DNA from: Streptomyces sp. NBC_01237
GTDB taxonomy: Bacteria; Actinomycetota; Actinomycetes; Streptomycetales; Streptomycetaceae
Reading direction: 5' to 3'
Assembly: GCF_035917275.1 (NCBI RefSeq)
Contig: NZ_CP108508.1
Location: 2,232,001-2,296,000 of the forward strand
Length of the DNA stretch: 64,000 nucleotides
Shown: in pieces, positions 18,020 to 28,085 of the stretch
Layout of the letters: the number at the start of each line of letters is the position of its first letter
Position numbering within the stretch: position 1 is the first letter of the stretch
Program-made: the position numbers and the translations under genes
The notes under the pieces: model-generated
What the model saw: only the letters and a program-made list of their open reading frames with translations
Told to the model about the DNA's origin: nothing
Databases searched by the model: none

Positions 18020-20026
18020 TCACTCGCCGGGCTTGAAGGACACCGGCAGCCGGGCGGGCTCGCTGCCGGACGGTGGGGTCTGGAGCGTCTTCAGCGCGAA
18101 CTCCATGACCTGCTTGTAGATCGGTCCGCAGATCTGGCCGCCGAAGTAGCTGCCACTGGTCGGGTTCTGGATCGCGCAGTAGACGGTGATCTGTGGATTG
18201 TCGGCGGGCGCGAATCCCGCGAAGGAGGCCGTGTAGCCCTTGTAGACACCACGTACCGGGTCGACGCGGTTGGCCGTACCGGTCTTGCCCGCGACCCGGT
18301 AGCCGGGGATCTTGGCCTTGGTCCCGGTACCTTCCTCGTTGCCGACGACGGACTCCAGCATGGACGCCAGTGTCTTGGCGGTCTTCGTGCTGACCACCCG
18401 GCTCCGCTCGGGGTCCGGGGCCGCGGTGTAGCGGCCGTCGGAGCCCTTGGTGCCGCGTACGAGGCTGGGGGCGACCCGGACCCCGTCGTTGGCGATCGTG
18501 GAGTAGACCGACGCGGCCTGTACGGCGTTGAGCGAGAGGCCCTGGCCGAACGGGATCGTGTACTGCTGCGAGGTCGACCAGTCCTGCGGCTCGGCGAGGA
18601 TGCCGGGTGACTCGCCCGGGTAGTCGAGCCCGGTCTTGCTGCCGAGCCCGAACTTGCGCAGGTAGGAGTGCAGGACCTTGTTGGACTCGGCCTGGGTCTT
18701 GCCGAGCTGTCCGGTGGCCAGGATGGTGCCGATGTTGCTGGACTTGGCCAGTACGCCGTTGAGCGTCAGGTACCAGGTGGGGTGGTCGATGTCGTCCTTG
18801 AAGAGCCGGTCGCCGCGGTGCAGCCGGTTGGGCACGGTGACGTGTGTGCCGGGCGTGGCGGCACCCTCCTCCAGCACGGCGGCCATGGACATGACCTTGC
18901 TGGTGGAGCCGGGTTCGTACACGTCCTGGAGGGCCGCGTTGCCCAGGGCCGCCCCGTTGACCTGCGAGAGGTCGTTCGGGTCGTAGCCGGGGGCGTTGGC
19001 CATGGCCAGCAGTTCGCCGGTCTTCGTGTTCTGCACGATCACATAGCCGCGGTCGGCCTTGGACTTCTTGACCTGGTCGGCGATGGCCCGCTGGGCGGCC
19101 CACTGGATGTCCCGGTCGATGGTCAGCTCGATGTCGGAGCCGGACACGGCCGGGATCTCCCGGGCACCCGCGGTGGGCACCCTGCGGCCGCCGGACTGGG
19201 CGTACCTGATCTTGCCGTCCTCGCCCGCGAGCTGTTTGTTCAGCTGCGATTCGAGTCCGCCGCCGCCCTTGCCGTCGGCGCTGACGAAGCCCAGTATCCC
19301 GGCGGCGAGGTCGCCGTTGGGGTAGACCCGCTTGGTGGTGGGCTCCTGGAGGACACCGGCGAGCACGTTGGCCCCCGGGCCGCCGCCGGCCTTGTCCTTG
19401 GCGGCCTTCTCCGCGAAGACGGACTTGAGGTCCTTGATCTGCTTCCAGACCTGCGGGGTCTGCCGGCGGGCCAGGACGGTGTAGCGGCTCTTGGGCGTCG
19501 ACAGCTTCTTGGTCAGCTCCTCGACGTCCTTGCCGAGGATGGGCGCGAGGAGGGCCGCCGCCTGCTGCGGCGCGTCGGCGGCCTTGCTGTCCTCGGGCGT
19601 GAACATCTTGGGGTCGGCGGTGATGTCGTGCGCGTCCACGCTGGTGGCCAGGGCGATGCCCCTGCGGTCGGTGATCTCGCCGCGCTCGGCGGCCACCGTG
19701 TACTCCAGGTAGCGGTTCTCGTCGGCCTTGGCCGCGTACGCACTGGCGTCGACGGCCTGGACCTGGAGCAGCCGGGCCACGAAGACCAGCATGACGACCG
19801 TCAGGCCGAGGCCGACCAGGCGCAGCCGGGGGCGGGGACTGCCCAGACGCAGCGTGCGCCGGGCACGGTTGCGATCGGCCTTGGTGCCCGGCCGCCGGGG
19901 AGCGGGGCGCGGGCGTCCGCCCTCGGGACGCACGGTGGACCGGGGGCGGCCGGAGCCGCCCGCTCCGTTCATGCGCGGGCGCGTGGGGCCGGGTACGCGG
20001 CGGCGCGGCGGTTCCTTGGGCGGCAC
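18020..20026 (-). CDS. ftsI: Septal penicillin-binding protein FtsI (class B transpeptidase)
   Basis: Class B PBP (668 aa) that cross-links septal peptidoglycan and pairs with FtsW. A basic, Pro-rich cytoplasmic tail of about 68 residues precedes one membrane anchor (LVGLGLTVVMLVFVARLLQV). The pedestal region starts RGEITDRRGIALATSVDAHDI. Transpeptidase motifs are EPGSTSK (nucleophile Ser near residue 374), AKSSNIG and VAGKTGTAN. The GTG start at 20026 has AGGTG upstream and lies just after the ftsL stop. No PASTA domains are present. Confidence 0.95.
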   Translation of the reverse strand: MPPKEPPRRRVPGPTRPRMNGAGGSGRPRSTVRPEGGRPRPAPRRPGTKADRNRARRTLRLGSPRPRLRLVGLGLTVVMLVFVARLLQVQAVDASAYAAKADENRYLEYTVAAERGEITDRRGIALATSVDAHDITADPKMFTPEDSKAADAPQQAAALLAPILGKDVEELTKKLSTPKSRYTVLARRQTPQVWKQIKDLKSVFAEKAAKDKAGGGPGANVLAGVLQEPTTKRVYPNGDLAAGILGFVSADGKGGGGLESQLNKQLAGEDGKIRYAQSGGRRVPTAGAREIPAVSGSDIELTIDRDIQWAAQRAIADQVKKSKADRGYVIVQNTKTGELLAMANAPGYDPNDLSQVNGAALGNAALQDVYEPGSTSKVMSMAAVLEEGAATPGTHVTVPNRLHRGDRLFKDDIDHPTWYLTLNGVLAKSSNIGTILATGQLGKTQAESNKVLHSYLRKFGLGSKTGLDYPGESPGILAEPQDWSTSQQYTIPFGQGLSLNAVQAASVYSTIANDGVRVAPSLVRGTKGSDGRYTAAPDPERSRVVSTKTAKTLASMLESVVGNEEGTGTKAKIPGYRVAGKTGTANRVDPVRGVYKGYTASFAGFAPADNPQITVYCAIQNPTSGSYFGGQICGPIYKQVMEFALKTLQTPPSGSEPARLPVSFKPGE

Positions 20027-20030
20027 TGCG

Positions 20031-20672
20031 TCACCTGCCGGGGCTCGTCGTGGGCGGGGTCGCCGCGGTGCGCGGCGGCACGGTCTCTGCTGCGGGGTCG
20101 GCGGGCCCGGCGGGCGCCTCGCGGGTTGTTCCGGTGGCGCCGCTCGCCAGGCCCCCGGGGGCTTCGGGGGCGGCGGGCGTGGGGCCGGCGGCCTCGGAGG
20201 CGTCGGGGGTGGGCGTGGCGCCCGGTGACGTGCCGTCCGAGGGCGCGGCCGGGACGGTGGGCTCGCTGGTCTCGGGCTCCGGCTCCGGGGTGGGGGACGG
20301 CTCGGTGGTGACCTCCGCGGGCACCCCGCGGACCGTACCGTCCGGGTCGAGGAAGGCGGGGCTGCCGCCGGGCACCATGCCGAGTTCCCGGGCGCGGCGC
20401 TCCAGCGCGTCGGGCTGGGAGTATCCGTCGACGTCCCGCTGGAGGGCCTGCTGCTCGTCCGTGAGCTCGGTGGTCTCCTTCTTGAGCTCGCTCAGCCTGA
20501 ACGATCCTTCGTTCAGTGCGGAGTTCAGCAGGAGAAGGCCGATGAGCCCGCCGCCCAGGAGCAGGACGACCAGCAGGACGAAGGGGGTGCGGGCCGCGTT
20601 GGTGGGCCCCGACGGCATCAGCCGGGCGAGCCGTCCGGCCCGCCCTTTCAACTGCGCGGCCGACTTGCTCAC
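20031..20672 (-). CDS. ftsL: FtsL-like divisome membrane protein
   Basis: Bitopic protein (213 aa) in the ftsL position between rsmH and ftsI. It has a short basic cytoplasmic N-terminus, one membrane segment (FVLLVVLLLGGGLIGLLLL), then a heptad-like stretch (LKKETTELTDEQQALQRDVDGYSQPDALERRARELGMVPG) typical of FtsL/DivIC. A Pro/Thr/Glu/Ala-rich tail of about 90 residues follows and is probably disordered and extracytoplasmic. The GTG at 20672 overlaps the stop of a 50-codon upstream frame as GTGA. The frame of ftsL is open further upstream, but that part is a shadow of the repeat smORF. Identification rests on position and topology, since FtsL sequence is poorly conserved. Confidence 0.85.
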   Translation of the reverse strand: MSKSAAQLKGRAGRLARLMPSGPTNAARTPFVLLVVLLLGGGLIGLLLLNSALNEGSFRLSELKKETTELTDEQQALQRDVDGYSQPDALERRARELGMVPGGSPAFLDPDGTVRGVPAEVTTEPSPTPEPEPETSEPTVPAAPSDGTSPGATPTPDASEAAGPTPAAPEAPGGLASGATGTTREAPAGPADPAAETVPPRTAATPPTTSPGR

Positions 20673-20821
20673 CGCATCGCCCCTGCCGCCTCGGCCGTCA
20701 CGCCGGTCACCGCCCCGCTCGCCGCACCCGTCACCGTCTCGGACGTCCGGCCGGTCACCGCATCGGACCTCCGGCCCGTCACGGCACCGGTCGCCGCCTC
20801 CGACGCTCCGGGAGCGCTCAT
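20669..20821 (-). CDS. 50-aa repeat-containing smORF between rsmH and ftsL (hypothetical)
   Basis: A 50-codon frame exactly bridges two dcw genes. Its ATG overlaps the rsmH stop as ATGA, preceded by GAGGAGGAGCG, the best Shine-Dalgarno in the area, and its TGA overlaps the ftsL GTG as GTGA. The product starts [12 protein letters not shown] and then has four imperfect octapeptides: [32 protein letters not shown], followed by AAGAMR. No membrane segment or known domain is seen. It could be a real small protein, or a translated coupler that carries ribosomes from rsmH to ftsL. I do not recognise a family. Confidence 0.6.
   Translation of the reverse strand: MSAPGASEAATGAVTGRRSDAVTGRTSETVTGAASGAVTGVTAEAAGAMR
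20690..20785 (-). repeat. Four imperfect 24-bp tandem repeats
   Basis: On the minus strand four 24-base units, each beginning G/A-C-G/C-GTGAC-G/C-GG, fill 96 bases. They encode the four octapeptides of the small frame above. The unit length is a multiple of three, so copy-number change would keep the frame. Confidence 0.75.
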
Positions 20822-21783
20822 CGCTCCTCCTCGCGGATGCGCTGGGCACCGCGCAGCCGGGCGGGGGCGGCGCGCCGGTTCTCGGCGACCTCCTCCTCGG
20901 TGGGCAGCTCCGCGCCCCGGGTGAGCAGCTTCAGCCGGGGCTGGTAGCGCTCGGGGACGACGGGCAGCCCGGGGGGCGCCGTGTTGGCGGCGCCGGCCGC
21001 GAAGACCTGCTTGACCAGCCGGTCCTCCAGCGAGTGGTAGGACAGGACCGCGATGCGGCCACCGACCGCGAGGCTCCGTACGGCGGCCGGGATGGCCCGC
21101 TCCAGGACGGTGAGTTCGCCGTTGACCTCGATGCGCAGGGCCTGGAAGGTGCGCTTGGCCGGGTTTCCCCCGGTGCGCTTGGCGGCCTGCGGCAGGGAGT
21201 CGCGGATCAGCTCGACGAGCCTGGCGCTGTTGCTGAACGGCTCCTTCTCGCGCTCGCGCACTACGGCGGAGACGATCCGCTTGGCCTGCTTCTCCTCGCC
21301 GTACGCGCGCAGGATCCGGACGAGTTCGCCCGGCGGGTAGGTGTTGAGCACCTCGGCGGCGCCGATGCCGGTCGTCTGGTCCATGCGCATGTCGAGCGGG
21401 GCGTCCTGGGCGTACGCGAACCCGCGGTCGGCCTCGTCCAACTGCATGGAGGAGACGCCGAGGTCGAACAGGATGCCCTGGACCTTGGGGACGCCCAGCC
21501 GGGCGAGCACCTCGGGGAGCTCGTCGTAGACGGCGTGCACCAGAGTGGCCCGGTCGCCGTACGGGGCGAGCCGTTCACCCGAGAGCCGCAGCGCTTCCTT
21601 GTCCCGGTCCAGGGCGATCAGCCGGGCGGTGGGGAAGGCGGAGAGCAGGGCCTCGCTGTGGCCACCGAGGCCGAGGGTGCAGTCGACGACCACCGGCGCC
21701 CCGGTGCTCGGGGTTTCCAGAGCCGGGGCCAACAGGTCCAGACACCGCTGGAGCATCACCGGGACATGTCGGGTCTGGCTCAA
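20818..21783 (-). CDS. rsmH: 16S rRNA (cytosine-1402-N4)-methyltransferase RsmH (MraW)
   Basis: SAM-dependent methyltransferase (321 aa) acting on C1402 of 16S rRNA. It begins [20 protein letters not shown] and has the motif I region [79 protein letters not shown] and [16 protein letters not shown]. The start at 21783 is a TTG preceded by GAGAGGG; the next in-frame ATG lies within the conserved N-terminus, so TTG is preferred. It is the first gene of the dcw transcript here; mraZ, usual upstream of it in other bacteria, is missing. Confidence 0.95.
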   Translation of the reverse strand: MSQTRHVPVMLQRCLDLLAPALETPSTGAPVVVDCTLGLGGHSEALLSAFPTARLIALDRDKEALRLSGERLAPYGDRATLVHAVYDELPEVLARLGVPKVQGILFDLGVSSMQLDEADRGFAYAQDAPLDMRMDQTTGIGAAEVLNTYPPGELVRILRAYGEEKQAKRIVSAVVREREKEPFSNSARLVELIRDSLPQAAKRTGGNPAKRTFQALRIEVNGELTVLERAIPAAVRSLAVGGRIAVLSYHSLEDRLVKQVFAAGAANTAPPGLPVVPERYQPRLKLLTRGAELPTEEEVAENRRAAPARLRGAQRIREEER

Positions 21784-22208
21784 AGCGCCCTCTCAGGCTC
21801 AGTCCCGTGCGGCAGCGCGTGCGTCCTGGTCCCCGCCCGCCCTGAAGGGGAGGTCCGCCGGCGCCGGGGAAGGGGCGTCGGCCGACCGAGAGCGGGAGAG
21901 GGCCGGGCCGCACGTAACACCGCACAGCACGGGGAAAAACGGAACGTACGACATCTGTATCTATGGAATGCGCGATATGTGCGGGGTGTGTCGGTAACTT
22001 CGCGTCACTTTAGTCCACCCTGCCATTCGATCGATTCCCGATCAACGAACCGGGCAGCGCGTCGGCCCGCCGCCGGCACACCCCGGAGCTCACCCGACCG
22101 GGCGCATCTCCATGAGGCTTGTGGGTTACCTCACAACAAGCCTCGTTGACGTTCTTTGTCCACTCTCACAGCAGGCTTCGTCCAGCTGGGAGAGCTAACG
22201 TCATCTTC
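21784..22208. promoter_or_regulatory. Divergent promoter region, rsmH / carbonic anhydrase
   Basis: A 425-base gene-free region. It holds GTAAC-TTCGC-GTCAC at 21994-22008, a near-inverted repeat resembling BldD-type boxes (low certainty). A second inverted repeat, GAGGCTTG (22114-22121) / CAAGCCTC (22137-22144), has a 15-nt spacer. A TAACGT box at 22196-22201 lies 7 nt before the carbonic anhydrase ATG. The central part (about 21930-22030) is markedly more A/T-rich than its surroundings, as expected for a promoter of the division operon. Confidence 0.45.
22196..22201 (+). promoter_or_regulatory. -10 box for probable leaderless carbonic anhydrase mRNA
   Basis: TAACGT ends 7 nt before the ATG at 22209, and there is no properly spaced ribosome-binding site (GGGAGAG is 13 or more nt away). 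This arrangement predicts transcription starting at or next to the start codon. No clear -35 box is seen. Confidence 0.4.
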
Positions 22209-22772
22209 ATGTCGACTTCCGCGCACTCCCCCGCCGAACCCGTGACGACCGCCCCGGGCACGGCCAGTCCCGGCAGCACGGTCACCGACCGCCTGGTCGA
22301 GGCGAACGCCCGGTACGCGGACGAGTTCAGCGACCCGGGCATGGACGCACGGCCGGTGCTGCACGTCGCCGTGGTCGCCTGCATGGACGCCCGCCTCGAC
22401 CTGCACGACGCGCTCGGCCTCGAACTCGGCGACTGCCACACCATCCGCAACGCGGGCGGCGTGGTCACCGACGACGTGATCCGCTCGCTCACGATCAGCC
22501 AGCGGGCACTCGGCACCCGCAGCGTCATACTCATCCACCACACCAACTGCGGCCTGGAATCGCTCACCGAGGACTTCCGGCAGGAGCTGGAGCACGAGGT
22601 CGGCCAGCGGCCGGTCTGGGCGGTGGAGGCCTACTCGGACGCCGACCAGGACGTCCGCCAGTCGATGCAGCGCGTACGCACGTCGCCGTTCCTCCTGCAC
22701 ACCGACGACATCCGCGGCTTCGTCTTCGATGTCACCACCGGCCTGCTGCGCGAGATCCTTCCCGCTTCCTGA
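22209..22772 (+). CDS. Beta-class carbonic anhydrase
   Basis: Zinc enzyme (187 aa) interconverting CO2 and bicarbonate, supplying bicarbonate for carboxylases. The zinc and dyad residues are seen in ACMDARLDL (Cys58, Asp60, Arg62) and HHTNCG (His111, Cys114), with the family segment HTIRNAGGVVTDDVIRSL between them. The first 25 residues are low-complexity. The ATG at 22209 is chosen because it follows a -10-like box directly; the frame is open further upstream without a binding site. It is divergent from the dcw operon and monocistronic by spacing. Confidence 0.9.
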   Translation: MSTSAHSPAEPVTTAPGTASPGSTVTDRLVEANARYADEFSDPGMDARPVLHVAVVACMDARLDLHDALGLELGDCHTIRNAGGVVTDDVIRSLTISQRALGTRSVILIHHTNCGLESLTEDFRQELEHEVGQRPVWAVEAYSDADQDVRQSMQRVRTSPFLLHTDDIRGFVFDVTTGLLREILPAS

Positions 22773-22846
22773 CGGACCCGCCCCACCCCTCCTCCGGCGG
22801 CATCAGGACACCGAAACCCCGGCAACAGCCGACATATCGCACCCAC

Positions 22847-22855
22847 TTATCCACA
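22847..22855 (+). promoter_or_regulatory. Consensus DnaA box
   Basis: TTATCCACA is a perfect match to the classical DnaA 9-mer, in the 224-base gap before the MoxR gene. A single box is not an origin. It could be a regulatory DnaA site or chance. Confidence 0.35.
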
Positions 22856-22996
22856 GGCGAGTGACACGAAGCGGTAACGGCAACAAGAATGCGGGGGTGA
22901 CATCGCCCCGGGTCCTCCGGCGCGGTGTCCGAATTTCGGGGTGGGCCGGGGCGGAAGCGCACGCCGGCCCATGCGCAAAGGGCCGAGGAGGGCCGG

Positions 22997-24048
<1,052 letters not shown>

Positions 24049-24049
<1 letters not shown>

Positions 24050-25419
24050 TGGCGGCCGGGGAGCCCGGTGCCGTGGAGAGCGGCGACGACAAGGGCGGTC
24101 TGCGGGCGGCCCTGGGCGGGCTGACCACCCGGGGACGGTCCTTCCTCGCCGCCGGTGTCGCCGCCGCGGTCTGCGCCTATGTGCTGGGCCAGGGCGACCT
24201 GCTGCGGGTCGGGCTGCTGCTCGCCGTACTGCCGCTGCTGTGTGTGACGGTCCTCTACCGCACCCGCTACCGGGTCGCGGGCAGCCGGCGGCTGTCGCCG
24301 TCGCGGGTGCCCGCCGGTTCCGAGGCGCGGGTGCATCTGCGGATGGACAATGTGTCCGGGCTGCCCACCGGGCTCCTGATGCTCCAGGACCGGGTGCCGT
24401 ACGTGCTGGGGCCGCGCCCCCGTTTCGTACTGGACCGGGTGGAGGCGGGCGGCCGGCGCGAGGTGTCCTACAAGGTCAGGTCCGACCTGCGCGGGCGCTA
24501 CCCGCTGGGCCCGCTGCAACTGCGGCTCAGTGACCCCTTCGGTATGTGCGAGCTGACCCGCTCGTTCAGCGCGTACGACACCCTGATCGTGATCCCGCGT
24601 ACCGAACCCCTGCCCACGCTGCGGCTCGCGGGAGAGGCGTCGGGATACGGCGACGGGCGGCAGCGCTCGCTGGCCCTGGCCGGTGAGGACGATGTCATCC
24701 CGCGCGGCTACCGGCACGGCGACGATCTGCGCCGGGTCCACTGGCGTTCCACGGCGCGCTACGGCGAGCTGATGGTGCGGCGCGAGGAACAGCCGCAGCG
24801 GGCCCGGTGCACGGTGCTGCTGGACACCCGGCAGATCGGCTATCAGGGGGCCGGGCCCGACTCGGCCTTCGAGTGGGCGGTGTCGGGCGCGGCGTCCGCG
24901 CTGGTGCACATGCTGGAGCGCGGCTTCGCGGTACGGCTGCTGACGGACAACGGGGATTCGGTGCCGGGTGAGGGCTCCGACGGGTTCGCCGGTTCGACCC
25001 AGGAGTCCGCGGACTCGGCCGGGCTGATGCTGGACACCCTCGCGGTCGTCGAGCAGTCCGACGGCGGTGGCCTGTCGCGCGCCCACGACGTGCTGCGCGG
25101 CGGTGCCGAGGGACTGCTGATCGCCTTCTTCGGCGATCTCGACGAGGAGCAGACGGCGGTGGCGGCCCGGATGCGGCAGCGCAGCGGCGCGGCCGTCGCC
25201 TTCGTCCTGGACAGCGGGGCCTGGGTGCACGGCGGGGGCGAGCGGGGCGCGGGCGCCGACGAGCGGCTGCGGCTGCTGCGCGAGGCGGGCTGGATCGCGG
25301 TGCCGGTGCCCGCCGGGGCGGAACTCACCCGGCTGTGGCAGCAGGCGGGTCAGCTGCCCGACGGCACCCAGAGCGCCGGGAGCGGCGGTTCGACAGGTTT
25401 CTCGGGGGGATGGTCATGA
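24049..25419 (+). CDS. DUF58 domain-containing membrane protein
   Basis: A 456-aa protein with two hydrophobic segments near residues 30-70 (FLAAGVAAAVCAYVLGQG, LLLAVLPLLCVTVLY). An immunoglobulin-like region follows, then the DUF58 core containing DDVIPRGYRHGDDLRRVHWRSTARYGELMVRREE. The C-terminal half resembles a von Willebrand A-type fold, common in partners of MoxR ATPases. ATG 24049 overlaps the moxR TGA (TGATG); GTG 24046 is also possible. It forms a three-gene unit with moxR and the transglutaminase gene, overlapping both. Confidence 0.9.
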
Positions 25420-27809
25420 GCGGGCGGACCCGGCTGGCGCTGTGTGCCTTCGCGGCGACGCTGATGGCGGCGGGCGCTCTGCTGCCACTGGTGGAGTCGG
25501 CGGGGTGGCTGCCGCAGGCAGTGGTCCTGCTCGCGATCCAGGGCGGGGCGGGCGCGTTCGCCCGCCGGATGACGCCGGCCAGGTCGCTGACCGTGGCCGC
25601 TCAGGCGCTGGTCACCCTGTTGGTGCTGACCGTGGTGTTCGCCAGGGACCACGCGCTCTTCGGTGTCCTGCCCGGACCGGAGGCGGTCGAGCGGCTCGGG
25701 GCACTGCTCACGGCGGGCGCCGACGATGTCGGCACGTACTCCATTCCGGCACCGACGACGGACGGCATCCGGCTGCTGCTGATCGGCGGTGTGCTGCTGA
25801 TCGGGCTCGCGGTGGACGCCCTCGCGGTGACCTTCCGCAGCGCGGCCCCGGCCGGGCTGCCGCTGCTCGCGCTGTACTCGGTCGCCGCCGGGCTGGCCGA
25901 CGGCGGAGCGAGCTGGCTGTGGTTCCTGCTCGCCGCCTGCGGCTATCTCCTGCTCCTGCTGGCCGAGGGCCGCGACCGGCTGTCCCAGTGGGGGCGGGTC
26001 TTCGGCGGCGTCGCCCGGTCCTCGGACGGTCTGGCCGGGCTCGTCGGTTCCGGCAGCGGGGCGACGGCCCCGGTCCGCACCGGGCGGCGCATCGGCGCCA
26101 TGGCCCTGGGCATCGCCCTGGTCGTCCCCGCGGCTCTGCCCGCTCTCGACGGCGGTCTGCTGGGCGGTACGGGCACCGGGAACGGCAAGGGCAGCGGAGG
26201 CGGCACCATCTCCGCGGTGAATCCGCTGGTCTCGCTGCAGAACAACCTCAATCAGCCGGAGAACCGGGAGGTGATGACGTATCGCACCAACTCCGGGAAC
26301 CCCCAGGACCTCTATCTGCGGATCCTGGCCCTGGACCAGTTCAACGGTAGCGAGTGGCGGTCCTCGACCCGTCGGCTCAAGGATGTGCCCGAGCGCCTCC
26401 CCGATCCCACCGGGCTGAGCCCGGACGTCGCCGTGACCGAGATCAGGACGAACATCGCGGCGTCGCGTTCGTACCAGCAGACCTATCTGCCGCTCCCCTA
26501 CCCCGTGACCGAGGTCAAGGTCGGCGGGCGCTGGCGGTACGAGCCCGAGGGCCGCACCCTCGTCGGCGACGACGGCCAGACGACGCGTGGCGCCCGGTAC
26601 GAGGTCGGCAGTCTGGTGGTCGAACCGACCGCGGCCCAGCTCGCGGCGGCGGGTCCGCCGCCGGAGGCACTGGCACGGGAGTACACCCGGCTGCCCGGCT
26701 CGCTGCCGGACGTGGTGGCCGAGACGGCGGGGAAGATCACGCAGGGCTCGGCCAGCGACTACGAACGGGCCGTGAAGCTGCAGGACTGGTTCTCCTCCTC
26801 GGGCGGCTTCATCTACGACACGACGGTCACCTCGGGGACCGGATCGGCGGCGATCGGCCGGTTCCTCAAGGACAAGCAGGGCTTCTGCGTCCACTTCTCG
26901 TTCACGATGGCCGCGATGGCCCGGACGCTGGGCATCCCGGCCCGGGTCGCGGTGGGCTTCACGCCGGGCACCGTCCAGGCGAACGGGGCGTCCTCGGTCG
27001 GGCTGCGGGACGCGCACGCCTGGCCCGAGCTGTATTTCGAGGGTGTGGGCTGGACCCGGTTCGAGCCGACACCTACGCGGGGCACCACCCCGGCGTACAC
27101 CCGGCCCGACGCCCCCTCGGGCGACGCGGCCAACCCGGTGCAGCCGTCCACGAGCGCCTCCGCCGCGCCGAGCGCCGCGCCGTCCGCCTCGGAGAGCTGC
27201 CCGGCGCAGATGCGCCGCCAGGGTGAGTGCGGTGCCTCTGCGGCGCCGGGCGCGGTGGGCCCCACCGATCCGGGGACCCCCGCCGGCACGGTGACCCTGA
27301 TCGTTCTCGGCGCGTTGCTGGTGCTGCTGCTGCCTCTGCTGCCGCTGCTCTGGCGGGTCCGTGCCCGGACCCGGCGGCTGAGCTCGTCCGAGGGACGCAC
27401 GCCTGCGGACGCCAGGGCCCGCGTCCTGGCGGCCTGGCGGGAGATCACCGACTCGGCATGGGACCACGGCATCGTGCCGGACGAGTCGCTGACCCCGCGC
27501 AAGGCCGCGGCGCGCGTCGTGCGGCTGGGGCGGCTCGACTCCACCGCGGCTGCCGCGGTGCACCGGATCGCGGGGGCCGTGGAGCAGGTGCTCTACGCGC
27601 CGCAGCCCCGGCCGGCCTCCGGCCTCGCCGAGGACGCCCTCGCGGTACGGGCGGCTCTGCGGGCCTCCGTGGACCGCGCCGCACGGCTCCGCGCCACGCT
27701 CGCGCCCCGCTCGGCCGTCCGGGTGGTGTGGGCTCTCACGGAGCGCCGTGCGGAGTTCGCCCGCCACTGGTCCCGCCGACCGCGCAGGCCGTCGCGCCAG
27801 CACGGCTGA
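25416..27809 (+). CDS. TgpA-like membrane transglutaminase/protease-fold protein
   Basis: A 797-aa protein with an N-terminal membrane domain of about six helices (to about residue 250), an extracytoplasmic domain, and a transglutaminase-like core. The core holds the Cys of GFCVHFSFTMAAMARTLGIPARVAVGF (Cys491) and the His/Asp segment DAHAWPELYFEGVGWTRFEPTP. A Ser/Ala/Pro-rich linker, one more membrane helix (TVTLIVLGALLVLLLPLLPLLW) and a cytoplasmic DUF4129-like tail follow. TgpA/DUF3488 proteins are membrane papain-fold enzymes; the substrate is unknown. The ATG overlaps the DUF58 stop as ATGA. A very strong terminator follows. Confidence 0.92.
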   Translation: MSGRTRLALCAFAATLMAAGALLPLVESAGWLPQAVVLLAIQGGAGAFARRMTPARSLTVAAQALVTLLVLTVVFARDHALFGVLPGPEAVERLGALLTAGADDVGTYSIPAPTTDGIRLLLIGGVLLIGLAVDALAVTFRSAAPAGLPLLALYSVAAGLADGGASWLWFLLAACGYLLLLLAEGRDRLSQWGRVFGGVARSSDGLAGLVGSGSGATAPVRTGRRIGAMALGIALVVPAALPALDGGLLGGTGTGNGKGSGGGTISAVNPLVSLQNNLNQPENREVMTYRTNSGNPQDLYLRILALDQFNGSEWRSSTRRLKDVPERLPDPTGLSPDVAVTEIRTNIAASRSYQQTYLPLPYPVTEVKVGGRWRYEPEGRTLVGDDGQTTRGARYEVGSLVVEPTAAQLAAAGPPPEALAREYTRLPGSLPDVVAETAGKITQGSASDYERAVKLQDWFSSSGGFIYDTTVTSGTGSAAIGRFLKDKQGFCVHFSFTMAAMARTLGIPARVAVGFTPGTVQANGASSVGLRDAHAWPELYFEGVGWTRFEPTPTRGTTPAYTRPDAPSGDAANPVQPSTSASAAPSAAPSASESCPAQMRRQGECGASAAPGAVGPTDPGTPAGTVTLIVLGALLVLLLPLLPLLWRVRARTRRLSSSEGRTPADARARVLAAWREITDSAWDHGIVPDESLTPRKAAARVVRLGRLDSTAAAAVHRIAGAVEQVLYAPQPRPASGLAEDALAVRAALRASVDRAARLRATLAPRSAVRVVWALTERRAEFARHWSRRPRRPSRQHG

Positions 27810-27980
27810 TCCGGGGTCGGTGGCCATGGGCCGGGCCCACCCCTCGCGGGCGGACCCGGCCCATCGCCACGCCCGCCACACATGCCTCGCCCAGAGCCCC
27901 CGCCGCGCCCGCCGTACACGCGGCCACCCGCCCTCCGGCGAGCGCTGATCACCGAGCGTCGCCGGGTGCCGGACAGCGGG

Positions 27981-28026
27981 GATGGGTGAGGGGCGGCCGC
28001 AGAAATGCGGCCGCCCCTCACCCATC
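27981..28026. terminator. Bidirectional terminator: perfect 21-bp hairpin
   Basis: Left arm 27981-28001 and right arm 28006-28026 are perfect complements around a GAAA loop. The hairpin lies between the convergent transglutaminase gene (+) and DUF3040 gene (-), 171 bases after the former and 59 after the latter. The rest of the 27810-28085 spacer holds nothing recognisable. Confidence 0.85.
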
Positions 28027-28085
28027 AGTGTCCAGCGTTAAGTTCTCAGCCCGATTCCGGAACGACTTCCGGGAATCGGGAGTGT

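Noticed and set aside
20673..20849. N-terminal extension of FtsL upstream of GTG 20672
   Set aside because: The extension reads as Arg/Gly/Asp-rich shadow of the repeat smORF, which has the better start signal in its own frame.
22847..22855. Replication origin near the DnaA box
   Set aside because: Only one perfect box and no A/T-rich unwinding region or dnaA/dnaN genes; Streptomyces oriC carries many boxes between those genes.
25350..28025. 891-codon open frame on the minus strand across the transglutaminase gene
   Set aside because: Composition is Arg/Gly/Pro-rich shadow sequence with no domain, and the plus-strand gene has a coherent membrane and catalytic layout.
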